DNA of 64,000 nucleotides from CALMUP01 sp035327305 (GTDB lineage: Bacteria > Verrucomicrobiota > Kiritimatiellia > CAIVKH01). The notes beneath the pieces are model-generated. The model saw only the letters and a program-made list of their open reading frames with translations, had not been told where the DNA came from and made no database searches. This document shows positions 35,901 to 43,715 of this stretch, one piece after another. The stretch spans positions 62,001-126,000 of the forward strand of contig DAOLDL010000001.1 of assembly GCA_035327305.1 (NCBI GenBank). The letters run 5' to 3'. Position 1 is the stretch's first letter. Every line of letters begins with the position of its first letter. A program made the position numbers and the translations under genes.

Positions 35901-36247
35901 GATGGGAAGAGGTTCAAAAATTCAACGAAAACCAATCTATTCCGGTTTTCCTGATCAGTTTGAAGGCGGGCGGAACAGGCTTGAATCTCACTGGCGCGGA
36001 CATGGTCATTCATTTCGATCCATGGTGGAATCCTGCCGTGGAGGATCAGGCAACCGATCGGGCGCACCGTATCGGACAGCACAAAACCGTGTATAATGTG
36101 AAATTAATCACCCGGGACAGTATTGAGGAAAAAGTGCTGGATCTGCAGAAACGAAAACGCGCGGTAATTGACGCGACACTTTCATCCGATGCGGATATTG
36201 TACGCAGTTTGTCCTGGGAAGATGTTCAGGAGTTGTTGCAGTTATGA
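32951..36247 (+). CDS. SWIM zinc-finger SNF2-family helicase
   Basis: This is a protein of about 1098 residues. A SWIM-type zinc motif lies near residues 100-115 (CPCRDSRERGLVCAHAIALG), a bacterial SNF2-associated region spans the middle, and the helicase core begins near 640: Walker A/Q-motif region ILADEMGLGKTIQTLAW, Walker B-like LDEAQHIKN, GTPVENGVADLWSI, then the C-terminal lobe with LISLKAGGTGLNL and DRAHRIGQ. It is an ATP-driven DNA/chromatin translocase; its bacterial role is usually unknown. The start is uncertain (TTG 32948, ATG 32951 or ATG 33005; none has a ribosome site). Its stop overlaps the next gene's start (ATGA). Confidence 0.88.
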   Translation: MRNHLDMASTRVILDGSRMNQPMEQNSISAKSDHGPYINRDSLQKWSGPHQYQEGKRLFEVGAVSGLEREGAIVKGNLNYGAREMLTRFKLLKDGSIENLCPCRDSRERGLVCAHAIALGFAYVQIHADNRTDRSMRIQRRRDKHARTGVEYGCIRRNPPGSAHAQPARLRIKLESGWLATAPVGVLPVSVWVHYRDKKVRIDKAPVETPFTFVPTHEELLYCLEDIAGVPLKGQTTVRVEDFIELLEQTPPETLFDADSQSQVRLDNSPVVPMLLTTMDKDTGDLILELQVEWPSGKKDVRVILPGNNSAWVYAMSTIRPLASALPKDLHSLYEAPLRIKREELIHFLYQRLPQLDKVWLVEHKFPHDKIKWATGKPDFRVILSGDYERMRILLHADYDGMPGPLAGSPDTAPPYSVPARDNNLLYLKRDHAREKEALEWLHLHVSTYVRESGEVIVDGAQAIMDILGRVIPVIKGRGWQIEFEGWLEALKQGVSWIVPEIECRAPGGESWFDCTVTFRDTDGQSLDPALIQQALLKGDGCVRQGEKIWLMDRHNMQTLQDILDECDHKGSLSQSRHRLDNIHAGYLRNAISSLSNVKWNGNEAFSSLAVAQNREVSMMPVTLSESLDKIMRGYQKEGVSWLRFLEQCGFSGILADEMGLGKTIQTLAWLTLERTDQRARGKPAIVVCPTSLLDNWADESRRFTPQLRIHVVHGQDRKKTLGKLSEADLVITSYALLRRDIEHYHRQEFSVAILDEAQHIKNHSTQNARAAKKLRAVHRLVLTGTPVENGVADLWSILDFLMPGYLGHHQHFRRMYEIPIAAGTAISQQVQQRLRQKVHPFLLRRLKRDVAKELPERIDRVAYCTMTADQRAVYRQLLESTSRQIVGMVNTQGFTRSRFMILKTLTRLRQVCCHLDLLKMPELHSKNPSGKLDLFMELLDEALDGGHRILVFSQFVSMLHIIRNELSKRKIPICYLDGSTIHRWEEVQKFNENQSIPVFLISLKAGGTGLNLTGADMVIHFDPWWNPAVEDQATDRAHRIGQHKTVYNVKLITRDSIEEKVLDLQKRKRAVIDATLSSDADIVRSLSWEDVQELLQL

Positions 36248-36477
36248 GTGAACTCGATAAAAAACTTCGAAAATGGTACATTGGCCTTCGTATTCTTTCG
36301 TATGTGCTCGGATTCACCGGCGTGGTCATTATGACCATGGCGCGCGGTTTCGATGAACCGGCCCGAACCATTTGGATACAACGGGCATATTTGTGCGTGG
36401 GTGCGATGTTTGCCATATTTATCGCGAATTACTTGTTGCTGGCCCTCAAGTCGTGGCGAAAAAGAACGCACGTGTAA
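36244..36477 (+). CDS. Small two-helix membrane protein
   Basis: This 77-residue protein has two hydrophobic segments (about residues 14-33 and 46-68) separated by a short charged loop (RGFDEPARTIWIQRA), with positive charges at both ends (KKLRKW, KSWRKRTHV), implying an N-in/C-in hairpin. It starts on the stop codon of the SNF2 helicase gene, so translation is coupled. I do not recognise the family. Confidence 0.65.
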   Translation: MSELDKKLRKWYIGLRILSYVLGFTGVVIMTMARGFDEPARTIWIQRAYLCVGAMFAIFIANYLLLALKSWRKRTHV

Positions 36478-36496
36478 CCGTGCGTCTGCTTCCGAC

Positions 36497-37375
36497 ATGA
36501 ACCAGGCTCCGTATTTGTACCGGCAAAGCATTCGCCGGGGAGCCATGTTTCTGCTCTGCTCATCCCTGGTATTCTCTTTCGTGGGGGCAATGGTCAAATC
36601 CCTCACTTCAGAATTACCGGTTGCCATGGTGGTTTTTTTCAGAAATGGGGCGGGACTTATTTTCCTGCTCCCGTGGATTTTACTTAATAAAAAGCACACG
36701 CTCAAAACGACGCATCTTGTCGACCATGCGGCGCGTGCGGTGTCCGGTGTGCTGGCCATGTATTTCTTTTTTCACGCAATTGCCAACATGCCGTTGTCAG
36801 AGGCCATATCACTGAACTTTACTTCACCCCTGATCATTCCCGTCATGGCTTATATCGTGTTGCGCGAAACCATTCCCGCCAGAATGTCGGTATTGCTTTG
36901 CCTGGGTTTTGCCGGTGTGCTGTTGATTGTCAAGCCGGGAGCAGGCGTATTTAACCCCGCCGCATTGTCCGGTGTAGCCTCCGCCTTTTTCGCGGCATTT
37001 GCCCTCGTTAACATCAGGAAATTGACCCGCACGGAACCCGCGATGCGTGTGGTATTTTATTTCGCCCTTATTGGTTCCCTCATAACGCTCCCGGCCATGC
37101 TCATCGTCTGGCAAAACCCCACTTCAATTCAATGGGTTCTTCTGGTCGGTGTTGGTTTATTTGCCACGGTCGGGCAATGGTTGCTCACCCGCGGTTATGC
37201 TTCGGGACCGGTGGGACAGGTCGGCATATTTCATTACAGCGCCGTGGTATTTGCCGGCATGATTGACTGGATAATCTGGAGCGATGCGCCTGACGTGTGG
37301 TCGATGGCCGGGGTGTTGTTAATTTGCGCCGCAGGTGTCATCGCCATGCGCATTTCACGCGTAAAGGTAATTTGA
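36497..37375 (+). CDS. EamA/DMT-family transporter
   Basis: This 292-residue membrane protein has about ten hydrophobic segments in two EamA repeats (about 10-140 and 150-285), each with the conserved pattern of paired helices (for example LLCSSLVFSFVGAMVKSL and GVASAFFAAFALVNIRKL). DMT-family exporters move amino acids, nucleotides or other metabolites; the substrate here is unknown. The ATG at 36497 starts the first helix; a longer frame reading into the previous gene (from 36353) is not supported by composition. The stop is five bases from the convergent bioD stop. Confidence 0.88.
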   Translation: MNQAPYLYRQSIRRGAMFLLCSSLVFSFVGAMVKSLTSELPVAMVVFFRNGAGLIFLLPWILLNKKHTLKTTHLVDHAARAVSGVLAMYFFFHAIANMPLSEAISLNFTSPLIIPVMAYIVLRETIPARMSVLLCLGFAGVLLIVKPGAGVFNPAALSGVASAFFAAFALVNIRKLTRTEPAMRVVFYFALIGSLITLPAMLIVWQNPTSIQWVLLVGVGLFATVGQWLLTRGYASGPVGQVGIFHYSAVVFAGMIDWIIWSDAPDVWSMAGVLLICAAGVIAMRISRVKVI

Positions 37376-37379
37376 ATTT

Positions 37380-38063
37380 TCAAATCAGCGCGTCGGCCAG
37401 TAAATTGCCAAGCGCCAGGGCATGAGAAGCCGAAGGCTCAACGACAAAAGGAAAATGAATCACCGGGGCGCCTTTGGATATCAACGCGATGTGTTCCAGG
37501 TTATCGCTTTTAATCAGGGTGTCCTCTTCGGTTTCCGCGGGCGCAGTATCGTTTGCAACGATGGCACATGGGGAGTGACCGGCACGCAACAATTCCCGAA
37601 GCGTGAGCGCTGTATGATTCAACGTGCCCAGGCATGTGCGGGTGACCAGAACCGGACGCGCTTCGCTGGATGTCAACAGGTCAAGCATTGTCAATTGAGC
37701 ATCCAGCGGTGTGAGCAAACCGCCCGCTCCTTCAATAATCAGGACATCCACCTGCCGCGATAACTTGTCTATGTACTCCAAAACTTTTTCCAATTCAATT
37801 TTCCTGCCCGCAAGGTGGGCCGCCAGATGCGGCGATGCAGGCAGGGGAAAGTCATAAAGAGGGCGTGGAATATTAATGTCCGCACATCCGGACAATTTTC
37901 CATAAGCGGATGCATCATCCATTCCGCAATCACTGCCGGTTTGAATTGGTTTAATGGCAAGACCCATGATATCACGCTGGCGAAGCGCCGCCATCAGGCA
38001 GGATGTGACCCATGTTTTACCGACTCCCGTGTCGGTTCCGGTAATAAAGAATCGCTTCGCCAC
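37380..38063 (-). CDS. bioD: Dethiobiotin synthetase BioD
   Basis: BioD closes the ureido ring of dethiobiotin from diaminopelargonate, CO2 and ATP. The 227-residue protein begins with the family P-loop FFITGTDTGVGKTWV (about residues 5-19), followed by KPIQTGS, IEGAGGLLTPLD near 112 and the C-terminal nucleotide-binding part. The GTG start overlaps the stop codon of the glycosyltransferase gene by one base (TAGTG). No other biotin genes (bioA, bioB, bioF) are in the window, so it is detached from the rest of the pathway. Confidence 0.92.
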   Translation of the reverse strand: MAKRFFITGTDTGVGKTWVTSCLMAALRQRDIMGLAIKPIQTGSDCGMDDASAYGKLSGCADINIPRPLYDFPLPASPHLAAHLAGRKIELEKVLEYIDKLSRQVDVLIIEGAGGLLTPLDAQLTMLDLLTSSEARPVLVTRTCLGTLNHTALTLRELLRAGHSPCAIVANDTAPAETEEDTLIKSDNLEHIALISKGAPVIHFPFVVEPSASHALALGNLLADALI

Positions 38064-39925
38064 TAGTTACTTCCTCCGGCTGGCATGTGTGATTTAAAAT
38101 CGTAAATTGACCAATGATGATCGGGCGGAAATCCAAGTTGTTCGGATATATTTTCACCGGTTTCCAGAAATTGTTTCATGGCCTCATTCATGCTTCGCAG
38201 TCTGCCGCGTGTAACCATCATGAATCTAAATTCTCCACGCTTGACCATTTCACTCAATTCATCGCCGGATCGTTCATATCGGTTAAGATATTCATTATAA
38301 TAGGGTATTGCCGATCGGTTGAAGTGCGTGGCAATCAGGGAACAACCGTTCATGGTCGGCATGGCCGCGAGATATCTGGTGTCCGGTTCCTTTTCCATCA
38401 TATATTCATAAATGTGTTGAAGACCGGAAACTCTTCCGGCGATGTATGCGTTTGCTGTTGCCGAATAGGATGGATTCAATTCGCCCTTTCTTTTCAATTC
38501 GAGAAATATCGCGCCGGGTATTACCCCTTCAGACTGCCTGGCTTTTACACAAATCCATGACACGTTAAAAAGAATCGATAGCAGAACGGCCATAGATCCG
38601 AAAACCAGCGTATTTTTGGCGAGAGGTCTTTCCTGGATACTCCGGTAAATAAGACAGGTTGAGGCGGCAATGACCATGATGCAGGCGGGGGCCAGCCAGT
38701 CACCCACCGTATCTAATTTTACGAGGGTGAACAGCATCCATAATACGGAACCATAAATGCCAGCCAACGCCAGAAATCTTGTCCGCCTTTTATCGGAGCC
38801 AATACCAGCCAATCCAATGCCGGCAAATACCGCATACGGCGTTGCCATAAGTTCCAGGTAATGCGGAGGCGCCATTCGGGAAAAGCTGAACGCAAGAAGG
38901 CCCAACAACAGCCAGGCGAACCAAAAGGACGCGGCAACCGGAAGGGCTTTTCGGTTGGCATTTGCGAATGATAATACGATGCCCACCAAAACAAGCGGCA
39001 ATAAATAAGAAATCATGGAGCCGGGAAACTCGCCGAATAGTCGTTTCCATCCGTTCAGCCCCCCGTATAAAACTCCTTCAGCAATTTCGATTCCCGTGGA
39101 TGTCAAAATGGTGGCCGGTCTGAAACCAGTATCATTGGACATTCTGGCCAAACCGTTATGAGCCAGGGTTAATTCCAACATGCGGTTGCCGTCGGTGTTC
39201 ATGACGCGAGGTCGCTGATCTTCAGGTGTCATGTCCACGGCGACAATCCATCCGAATGCCAGCACGAGGAAGAACAGCAGGGGAGGGATATAGTTCAGCA
39301 GTAATTTGGGTTTGCGCCATGGCATTCCATAGACCGCCAACAGGACAAGAGATGGCATCATGACCGACATGGCGAGACCCTTGACGTTAAAAGCCAGTCC
39401 GCAGAAAAAAGCGGCCAGCCAAATGCGACTGAACTTTCCGTGTTTGAGATATGCGGCAAGACAACATGCCGCGATGAGCACAAACATCGGCAATAGAGCA
39501 TCCACCTTGTTGCTTCTCGCAACCAGAACGGCATTTGGCATGAATGCCAGTATGCCTGCCGAACATGTGGCGGCAATCCGGTTGCCATCAAGAAGCAGGA
39601 TAAGACGATAAACCAGAGCAACGGAAACCATTCCGGCGATGGCTTGCGGCAACATCAATGCAAACCCATCGTATCCGAAAAGATGCGCGGATAAGGTTTG
39701 GAACCAGAACCCCAAAGGAGGTTTATCAAACATGTAAGTGCCTTGGGGATCCCAGGCGACAAAGAAAAAATGCCACCAGGATTGCATCATGCTTCGGACA
39801 TTTCCACTGGAGGAGGGGCACCCGAATCCATTCCCGCCCAGCTGATGAAATCGGGGAAAGTACGCGGCAACCAACACAATCAATAAACCGGCATGACGGC
39901 CTAAAAATTCAAGTGTGCGTTTCAT
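38063..39925 (-). CDS. GT39 (ArnT/PMT-like) glycosyltransferase, membrane-bound
   Basis: This 620-residue integral membrane protein has a dozen or so helices in the first 450 residues and a soluble C-terminal domain (about 460-620). ArnT/GT39 features include DKPPLGFWFQTLSAHLFGYD near residue 69 (catalytic-type Asp-Lys-Pro-Pro loop) and the RSNKVDALLPMF segment. Such enzymes add sugars from a polyprenyl-phosphate donor to lipid A, proteins or other acceptors outside the membrane. Acceptor and donor are unknown. It overlaps the VanZ-like gene by 17 bases upstream and bioD downstream, forming a minus-strand VanZ-like/GT39/bioD operon. Confidence 0.85.
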   Translation of the reverse strand: MKRTLEFLGRHAGLLIVLVAAYFPRFHQLGGNGFGCPSSSGNVRSMMQSWWHFFFVAWDPQGTYMFDKPPLGFWFQTLSAHLFGYDGFALMLPQAIAGMVSVALVYRLILLLDGNRIAATCSAGILAFMPNAVLVARSNKVDALLPMFVLIAACCLAAYLKHGKFSRIWLAAFFCGLAFNVKGLAMSVMMPSLVLLAVYGMPWRKPKLLLNYIPPLLFFLVLAFGWIVAVDMTPEDQRPRVMNTDGNRMLELTLAHNGLARMSNDTGFRPATILTSTGIEIAEGVLYGGLNGWKRLFGEFPGSMISYLLPLVLVGIVLSFANANRKALPVAASFWFAWLLLGLLAFSFSRMAPPHYLELMATPYAVFAGIGLAGIGSDKRRTRFLALAGIYGSVLWMLFTLVKLDTVGDWLAPACIMVIAASTCLIYRSIQERPLAKNTLVFGSMAVLLSILFNVSWICVKARQSEGVIPGAIFLELKRKGELNPSYSATANAYIAGRVSGLQHIYEYMMEKEPDTRYLAAMPTMNGCSLIATHFNRSAIPYYNEYLNRYERSGDELSEMVKRGEFRFMMVTRGRLRSMNEAMKQFLETGENISEQLGFPPDHHWSIYDFKSHMPAGGSN

Positions 39926-40328
39926 TTTTCCCGGTGAATGGAAGTTTTAATGTTGCCTCATATTTTACATGAATAAAAACAATGCAAGCACCCACTGTGT
40001 CGGCAATCCAGTCGTATATGTCAGCAACGCGGTTATCAACCATGGATTGGCGCCATTCGTCGGTTATACCATATAATGATGAAAATAGTACGGATAGCAC
40101 GGCTGATTTAACGGGGGGGATTCCGCATGAACGAAGAAATGCGTACATAAACGACGAAAGGATGGCATAAATGACGGCATGAACGATTTTGTCGAAATGG
40201 GGCGGCAACCATATTCCCGGATCCGGCGTCTCCGATTTACCGCTCATCCAGAAGATCAGTCCGCACCAGGTTACTACCGGAAACCAGCCCAGATACTTGT
40301 AGTTACGAAACAACGTTGACATCAACAT
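39909..40328 (-). CDS. VanZ-like family membrane protein
   Basis: This 139-residue protein has four hydrophobic segments (about 14-32, 45-65, 75-92 and 110-128). The VanZ-type signature is present: HFDKIVHAVIYAILS near 44 and the ITDEWRQSMVDNRVADIYDWIADTVG block near 90-112, where conserved acidic and arginine residues line a membrane cavity. VanZ proteins affect teicoplanin resistance in enterococci; most homologues have no known role. Its end overlaps the GT39 gene. It is divergent from the mini-secretin gene across a 61-base gap. Confidence 0.82.
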   Translation of the reverse strand: MLMSTLFRNYKYLGWFPVVTWCGLIFWMSGKSETPDPGIWLPPHFDKIVHAVIYAILSSFMYAFLRSCGIPPVKSAVLSVLFSSLYGITDEWRQSMVDNRVADIYDWIADTVGACIVFIHVKYEATLKLPFTGKNETHT

Positions 40329-40389
40329 ACCCGACTTATAACTGACAAATTATGTTTTTCCAATAATCATCAAATGGTAGAATACCGCC

Positions 40390-41238
40390 ATGACAAGGTC
40401 TATATTGCTGTTCGCCCTGTTGATTTTTCATTTTCAATCCGTGAATGCGGAAGATGCCGATGTCATGCGTACCGTGATATATCCCATCACGTTTGGAGAT
40501 CCTCAAGCGCTTGAAGAAATCAGCCGCGCGATTGTCGGCGAAGATGGACACCTGACTCTTGATCTCAAAGGAAACCGCCTGATCGTGGTAACCACATCAG
40601 CCAAGCACCGGCAGTTGGATGAAGTATTCGGTACTGCTGAAACCGCGGTGGACAACGTTCGCATCCAGGTTGAATTTATTCATCACTCCGTCGAGCGGGA
40701 CCGCGGTGCCGGGATCAAGGGGCACGGTGATATTGTGGTGGGAGGAGGGGGGACATCCGGTAAAATTGTACTGCATCCGGAAATTCGCGATTCGCGGACT
40801 GAAACAAGCGGCAACGTCCGGCAGTTGTTGTTGGTTGCCAGTGGACGCGAAGGGTTCCTGCGGGTTGGAGAAAGCGTGCCGTACATTGAATGGATATCTG
40901 AATACAGTTGGCGGGGCGGATATACGGAATCGCGCATCCTATGGCAGGAAGCAGGATCTTTCCTGGTGGTGACACCTACAATCATGAGGGATGGCAAAAC
41001 CATCCATATCAAAATCACGCCGGAAATTCGCGGGCTGGTGGATGGTAACCCATTGCGCGTGAAATATACGGCACTTGCCACTGAAGTTTTCACCGCTGAC
41101 GGTCAAACCATTCAACTTGGCGGATCGGGAAAGAATCAGGAGTTCTATTCGCGATTTCTCGTTGGCATGAACAGAAGCGGTTCAACAAGCGCGATCGATA
41201 TTAAATTGACCCCGCAAGTTGTAAAACCCGCGCCCTGA
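40390..41238 (+). CDS. Miniature secretin-like secreted protein
   Basis: This 282-residue protein has a signal peptide (about residues 1-20, ending in VNAEDA). An N1/N3-like small domain (about 25-110, with the SAKHRQLDEVFGTAETAV ring-domain pattern) is followed by a region resembling a shortened secretin barrel domain (RQLLLVASGREGFLRVGES, then LVVTPTIMRDGKTIHIKITPEI and FLVGMNRSGSTSAIDIKLTPQV). It lacks the full barrel length of GspD (641 residues in this same window), so it is unlikely to form a pore by itself; it may be a pilotin-like or accessory ring. Function unknown. No pilus or secretion genes adjoin it. Confidence 0.7.
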   Translation: MTRSILLFALLIFHFQSVNAEDADVMRTVIYPITFGDPQALEEISRAIVGEDGHLTLDLKGNRLIVVTTSAKHRQLDEVFGTAETAVDNVRIQVEFIHHSVERDRGAGIKGHGDIVVGGGGTSGKIVLHPEIRDSRTETSGNVRQLLLVASGREGFLRVGESVPYIEWISEYSWRGGYTESRILWQEAGSFLVVTPTIMRDGKTIHIKITPEIRGLVDGNPLRVKYTALATEVFTADGQTIQLGGSGKNQEFYSRFLVGMNRSGSTSAIDIKLTPQVVKPAP

Positions 41239-41293
41239 CCGGAAGGCACTGTACCGGTGTTGTGTCGGGCGGCCGGGACCTCCTTTTCTTTTC

Positions 41294-41321
41294 CTTGCTT
41301 TCCACCAACAAGTTGTAGATA
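41294..41321 (+). promoter_or_regulatory. Possible promoter of the riboflavin operon
   Basis: A CTTGCT element (41294-41299) and TAGATA (41316-41321), 16 bases apart, lie just before the riboswitch. Both match the sigma-70 consensus only in part, so this is a guess by position. Confidence 0.25.
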
Positions 41322-41333
41322 TTCAAGGGTAGA

Positions 41334-41480
41334 CCTTCGGGGCAGGGTGATCTCATGCTTGCATGGGAAATTCCCGATCGGCGGTGTAGCCCGCGACTCC
41401 CGGTTGTTTAAACCGGGATTGAGCCAGTCAGGTGTTCGCATCGATCTGGAGCCGACAGTATAGTCTGGATATAAAGAAGG
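41334..41480 (+). ncRNA. FMN riboswitch (RFN element)
   Basis: The leader of ribBA contains the FMN aptamer. The closing stem pairs CCTTC (41334-41338) with GAAGG (41476-41480). Between these come the conserved blocks GGGGCAGGGTGA, AATTCCCGATCGGCGGT, AGCCCGCGA and GATCTGGAGCCGACAGT, matching the RFN consensus around FMN. It would repress riboflavin genes when FMN is plentiful. The 51 bases between it and ribBA hold a short hairpin (ACACC-GTA-GGTGT, 41487-41499) but no clear T-tract terminator, so control may act at translation initiation. Confidence 0.93.
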
Positions 41481-41531
41481 TTCGCCACACCGTAGGTGTA
41501 TTCTGCCCCGATATGGTCGTTTGAGAAGTTT

Positions 41532-42770
41532 ATGCAAACGACACAACAGCAAACAGTAAAACGGAATTCAATTCCCGGTTTCGAAAAACTGGAACAAGCC
41601 ATAACTGCTTTCGGTCGGGGTGAAATCGTCATCGTCACCGATGATGCCCGCCGCGAAAATGAAGGCGACTTCATTGTTGCCGCCGAAAAAATCACGCCGG
41701 AAGCCATCAATTTCATGACAATACACGGCCGTGGGTTGATCTGCATCGCCATGGATTCGGCACGATTGCGGAAACTCGGACTGTCTCGAATGATGTCGCA
41801 TGGCGATGGTGATCAATACCGCACGGCATTTATGGAGTCCGTGGACGCGCGCATCGGTGTCACCACGGGAATCAGCGCGTTTGATCGCTCCCGCACGATA
41901 CAAGTTCTCATGAATGATCAATCTACGGCGGCAGATTTAAATCGGCCGGGACACATGTTTCCCCTCGAGGCCATGGCGGGCGGCGTCTTGAAACGCGCCG
42001 GTCATACTGAAGCTTCAGTGGATCTTTGCCATCTGGCCGGACTGAAGCCGGGTGGTGTTATTTGCGAAGTGCTGAATGATGACGGCACCATGGCGCGTTT
42101 TCCGGATTTGACCAAATTGTCCAAGAAACACGGGTTGCACATGATCGCCATTCGCGATTTGATCCATTACCGGTCGCTTCGTGAAAAATTGATCGAACTC
42201 GACACGCAGATAAACCTCCCCACGGAATTCGGCATGTTCAAGATGTCGATGTACCGTTCATTGATCGACCAGAAAACCCATCTTGCCCTTGTTCTTGGCA
42301 GGCCGCACGAACTGGATAATCCCCTGGTTCGCATTCACAGTGAATGCCTTACCGGTGATGCTTTCGGTTCATTGCGTTGCGACTGCGGCTCGCAGTTGCG
42401 CGAAGCTCTTCAATTGATCGGAAAATCCGGCAGTGGAGTCCTGATCTACATGCGGCAGGAAGGACGCGGAATAGGACTCGAATTCAAAATCCGCGCCTAT
42501 GCATTGCAGGAGCAGGGCATGGATACCGTGGAAGCCAATGAACAGCTTGGGTTTGAGGCAGATGAGCGGGATTACACCATTGCCGCGCAAATTCTGGTTG
42601 ATCTCGGTGTGAAAAAACTGAACTTGATAACAAACAATCCTCGCAAAATTGAGGGGCTGGAGCGATTCGGAATCGAAGTTAGAAGCCGCACCCCCCTGAT
42701 TCTGCCCGGTACGGAACACAGCGAACATTACCTCAATACCAAGAAGAAAAAGCTCGGGCACATGCTTTAA
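41532..42770 (+). CDS. ribBA: Bifunctional 3,4-DHBP synthase / GTP cyclohydrolase II RibBA
   Basis: RibBA feeds both branches of riboflavin synthesis. The 412-residue protein has an N-terminal DHBP synthase (about 1-205) with the acidic loop DDARRENEGDFIVAAE and the HGRGLICIAM, GRSRTIQVL-like metal/substrate motifs. The C-terminal GTP cyclohydrolase II (about 207-412) has the zinc cysteines in ECLTGDAFGSLRCDCGSQL and the YMRQEGRGIGLEFKIRAY block, so both halves look active. The ATG at 41532 with GAGAAG upstream is preferred; a longer in-frame reading begins inside the leader. It is the first gene after the FMN riboswitch. Confidence 0.96.
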   Translation: MQTTQQQTVKRNSIPGFEKLEQAITAFGRGEIVIVTDDARRENEGDFIVAAEKITPEAINFMTIHGRGLICIAMDSARLRKLGLSRMMSHGDGDQYRTAFMESVDARIGVTTGISAFDRSRTIQVLMNDQSTAADLNRPGHMFPLEAMAGGVLKRAGHTEASVDLCHLAGLKPGGVICEVLNDDGTMARFPDLTKLSKKHGLHMIAIRDLIHYRSLREKLIELDTQINLPTEFGMFKMSMYRSLIDQKTHLALVLGRPHELDNPLVRIHSECLTGDAFGSLRCDCGSQLREALQLIGKSGSGVLIYMRQEGRGIGLEFKIRAYALQEQGMDTVEANEQLGFEADERDYTIAAQILVDLGVKKLNLITNNPRKIEGLERFGIEVRSRTPLILPGTEHSEHYLNTKKKKLGHML

Positions 42771-42779
42771 AGGTGAAAC

Positions 42780-43241
42780 ATGAATGAAGTGGTCGGCGAT
42801 ATGAATGCGCACGGTTTGAAATTCGGCATTGTGGTGAGCCGGTTCAATGATTTGTTTACCCGCAATCTTTTGAATGGCGCGGTGGATTGCATCAAATTTC
42901 ACGGGGGACGGGAAGAGGATATTGTCACCGTGTGGGTCCCGGGGTCGTTTGAGGTTCCCCAGGCGTTAAACAAAATGGCGGAGTCGGGAAAGTATCAGGC
43001 GCTGATCGGACTTGGAGTGGTAATTGAAGGCGCCACCAATCACGCGGATTTAATCACATCCAACGTGGCATCCCAATGCGCCGGAATGGCCAGACAATTT
43101 AAGATACCCGTTGTGGACGGGGTGCTCGGTGTGCGAACCATGGAACAGGCCATGGAACGGTGTGGCGGCAAGCATGGCAACCGCGGCTGGCAATGCGCCA
43201 TGGTGGCTATCGAAATGCACAGCCTTTTAAAGAAGTTATAA
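42780..43241 (+). CDS. ribH: 6,7-dimethyl-8-ribityllumazine synthase RibH
   Basis: RibH joins DHBP and the pyrimidine intermediate to form lumazine. The 153-residue protein has IVVSRFNDLFTRNLLNGA, WVPGSFEVP, and GVVIEGATNHADLI with the catalytic-type histidine, then PVVDGVLGVRTMEQA and the GNRGWQCAMVAIEMH end. The GxTxH loop and VDGVLGV segment (usually PVxFGVLT) differ from the textbook enzyme but follow the same pattern. AAGGTG five bases before the ATG fixes the start. Confidence 0.92.
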   Translation: MNEVVGDMNAHGLKFGIVVSRFNDLFTRNLLNGAVDCIKFHGGREEDIVTVWVPGSFEVPQALNKMAESGKYQALIGLGVVIEGATNHADLITSNVASQCAGMARQFKIPVVDGVLGVRTMEQAMERCGGKHGNRGWQCAMVAIEMHSLLKKL

Positions 43242-43244
43242 TGT

Positions 43245-43715
43245 ATGAATAGCGGACGTCACGAAAGCCGCATGTGGGCGGTGCAATTTCTCTTCCAGCG
43301 CGATTTTAACCACGGCGACATCGCCGAGGCGTTGGACGATTTCTGGCTGGAACGCAAAGCCGGCCCGGCCTTGCGCAAATTCGCCGAAGAGCTGATTCAT
43401 GGCGTGGAAGCTCACAAGACGGAAATCGATGAACTGATTCAAAAATATGCCGAACACTGGAATGTATCCCGGATGGGTGCGGTTGACCGAAATGTCATGC
43501 GCGTTGCTATTTATGAAATGCTTCACCGCACCGATATTCCACCGGTAGTATCCATCAACGAAGCCGTTGAACTGGCCAAGGAACTAAGCGGCGATGATTC
43601 GGGTAAATTTGTAAACGGAATCCTCGATCGAGCCAGCAAAAGCGCCGGGCGACCGGCTCGCACGGTGAGACCGGTAAATGCGCCTTCGTCTTTATCCGGC
43701 GAGCAAGGGACATGA
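43245..43715 (+). CDS. nusB: Transcription antitermination factor NusB
   Basis: NusB binds BoxA RNA with NusE (S10) and supports rRNA transcription. The 156-residue all-helical protein shows the family opening HESRMWAVQFLFQRDF, the middle block RMGAVDRNVMRVAIYEMLH, and the end VSINEAVELAKELSGDDSGKFVNGILD. The residues after about 130 are a disordered tail. nusB is often next to ribH in bacteria, and here it sits within the riboswitch-controlled operon, three bases after ribH. Confidence 0.95.
   Translation: MNSGRHESRMWAVQFLFQRDFNHGDIAEALDDFWLERKAGPALRKFAEELIHGVEAHKTEIDELIQKYAEHWNVSRMGAVDRNVMRVAIYEMLHRTDIPPVVSINEAVELAKELSGDDSGKFVNGILDRASKSAGRPARTVRPVNAPSSLSGEQGT

Noticed and set aside
37370..37385. 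ATTTGAATTTTCAAAT palindrome between the DMT transporter and bioD
   Set aside because: The two-base spacer is too small for a stable hairpin and the AT-rich arms include both stop codons; probably chance.
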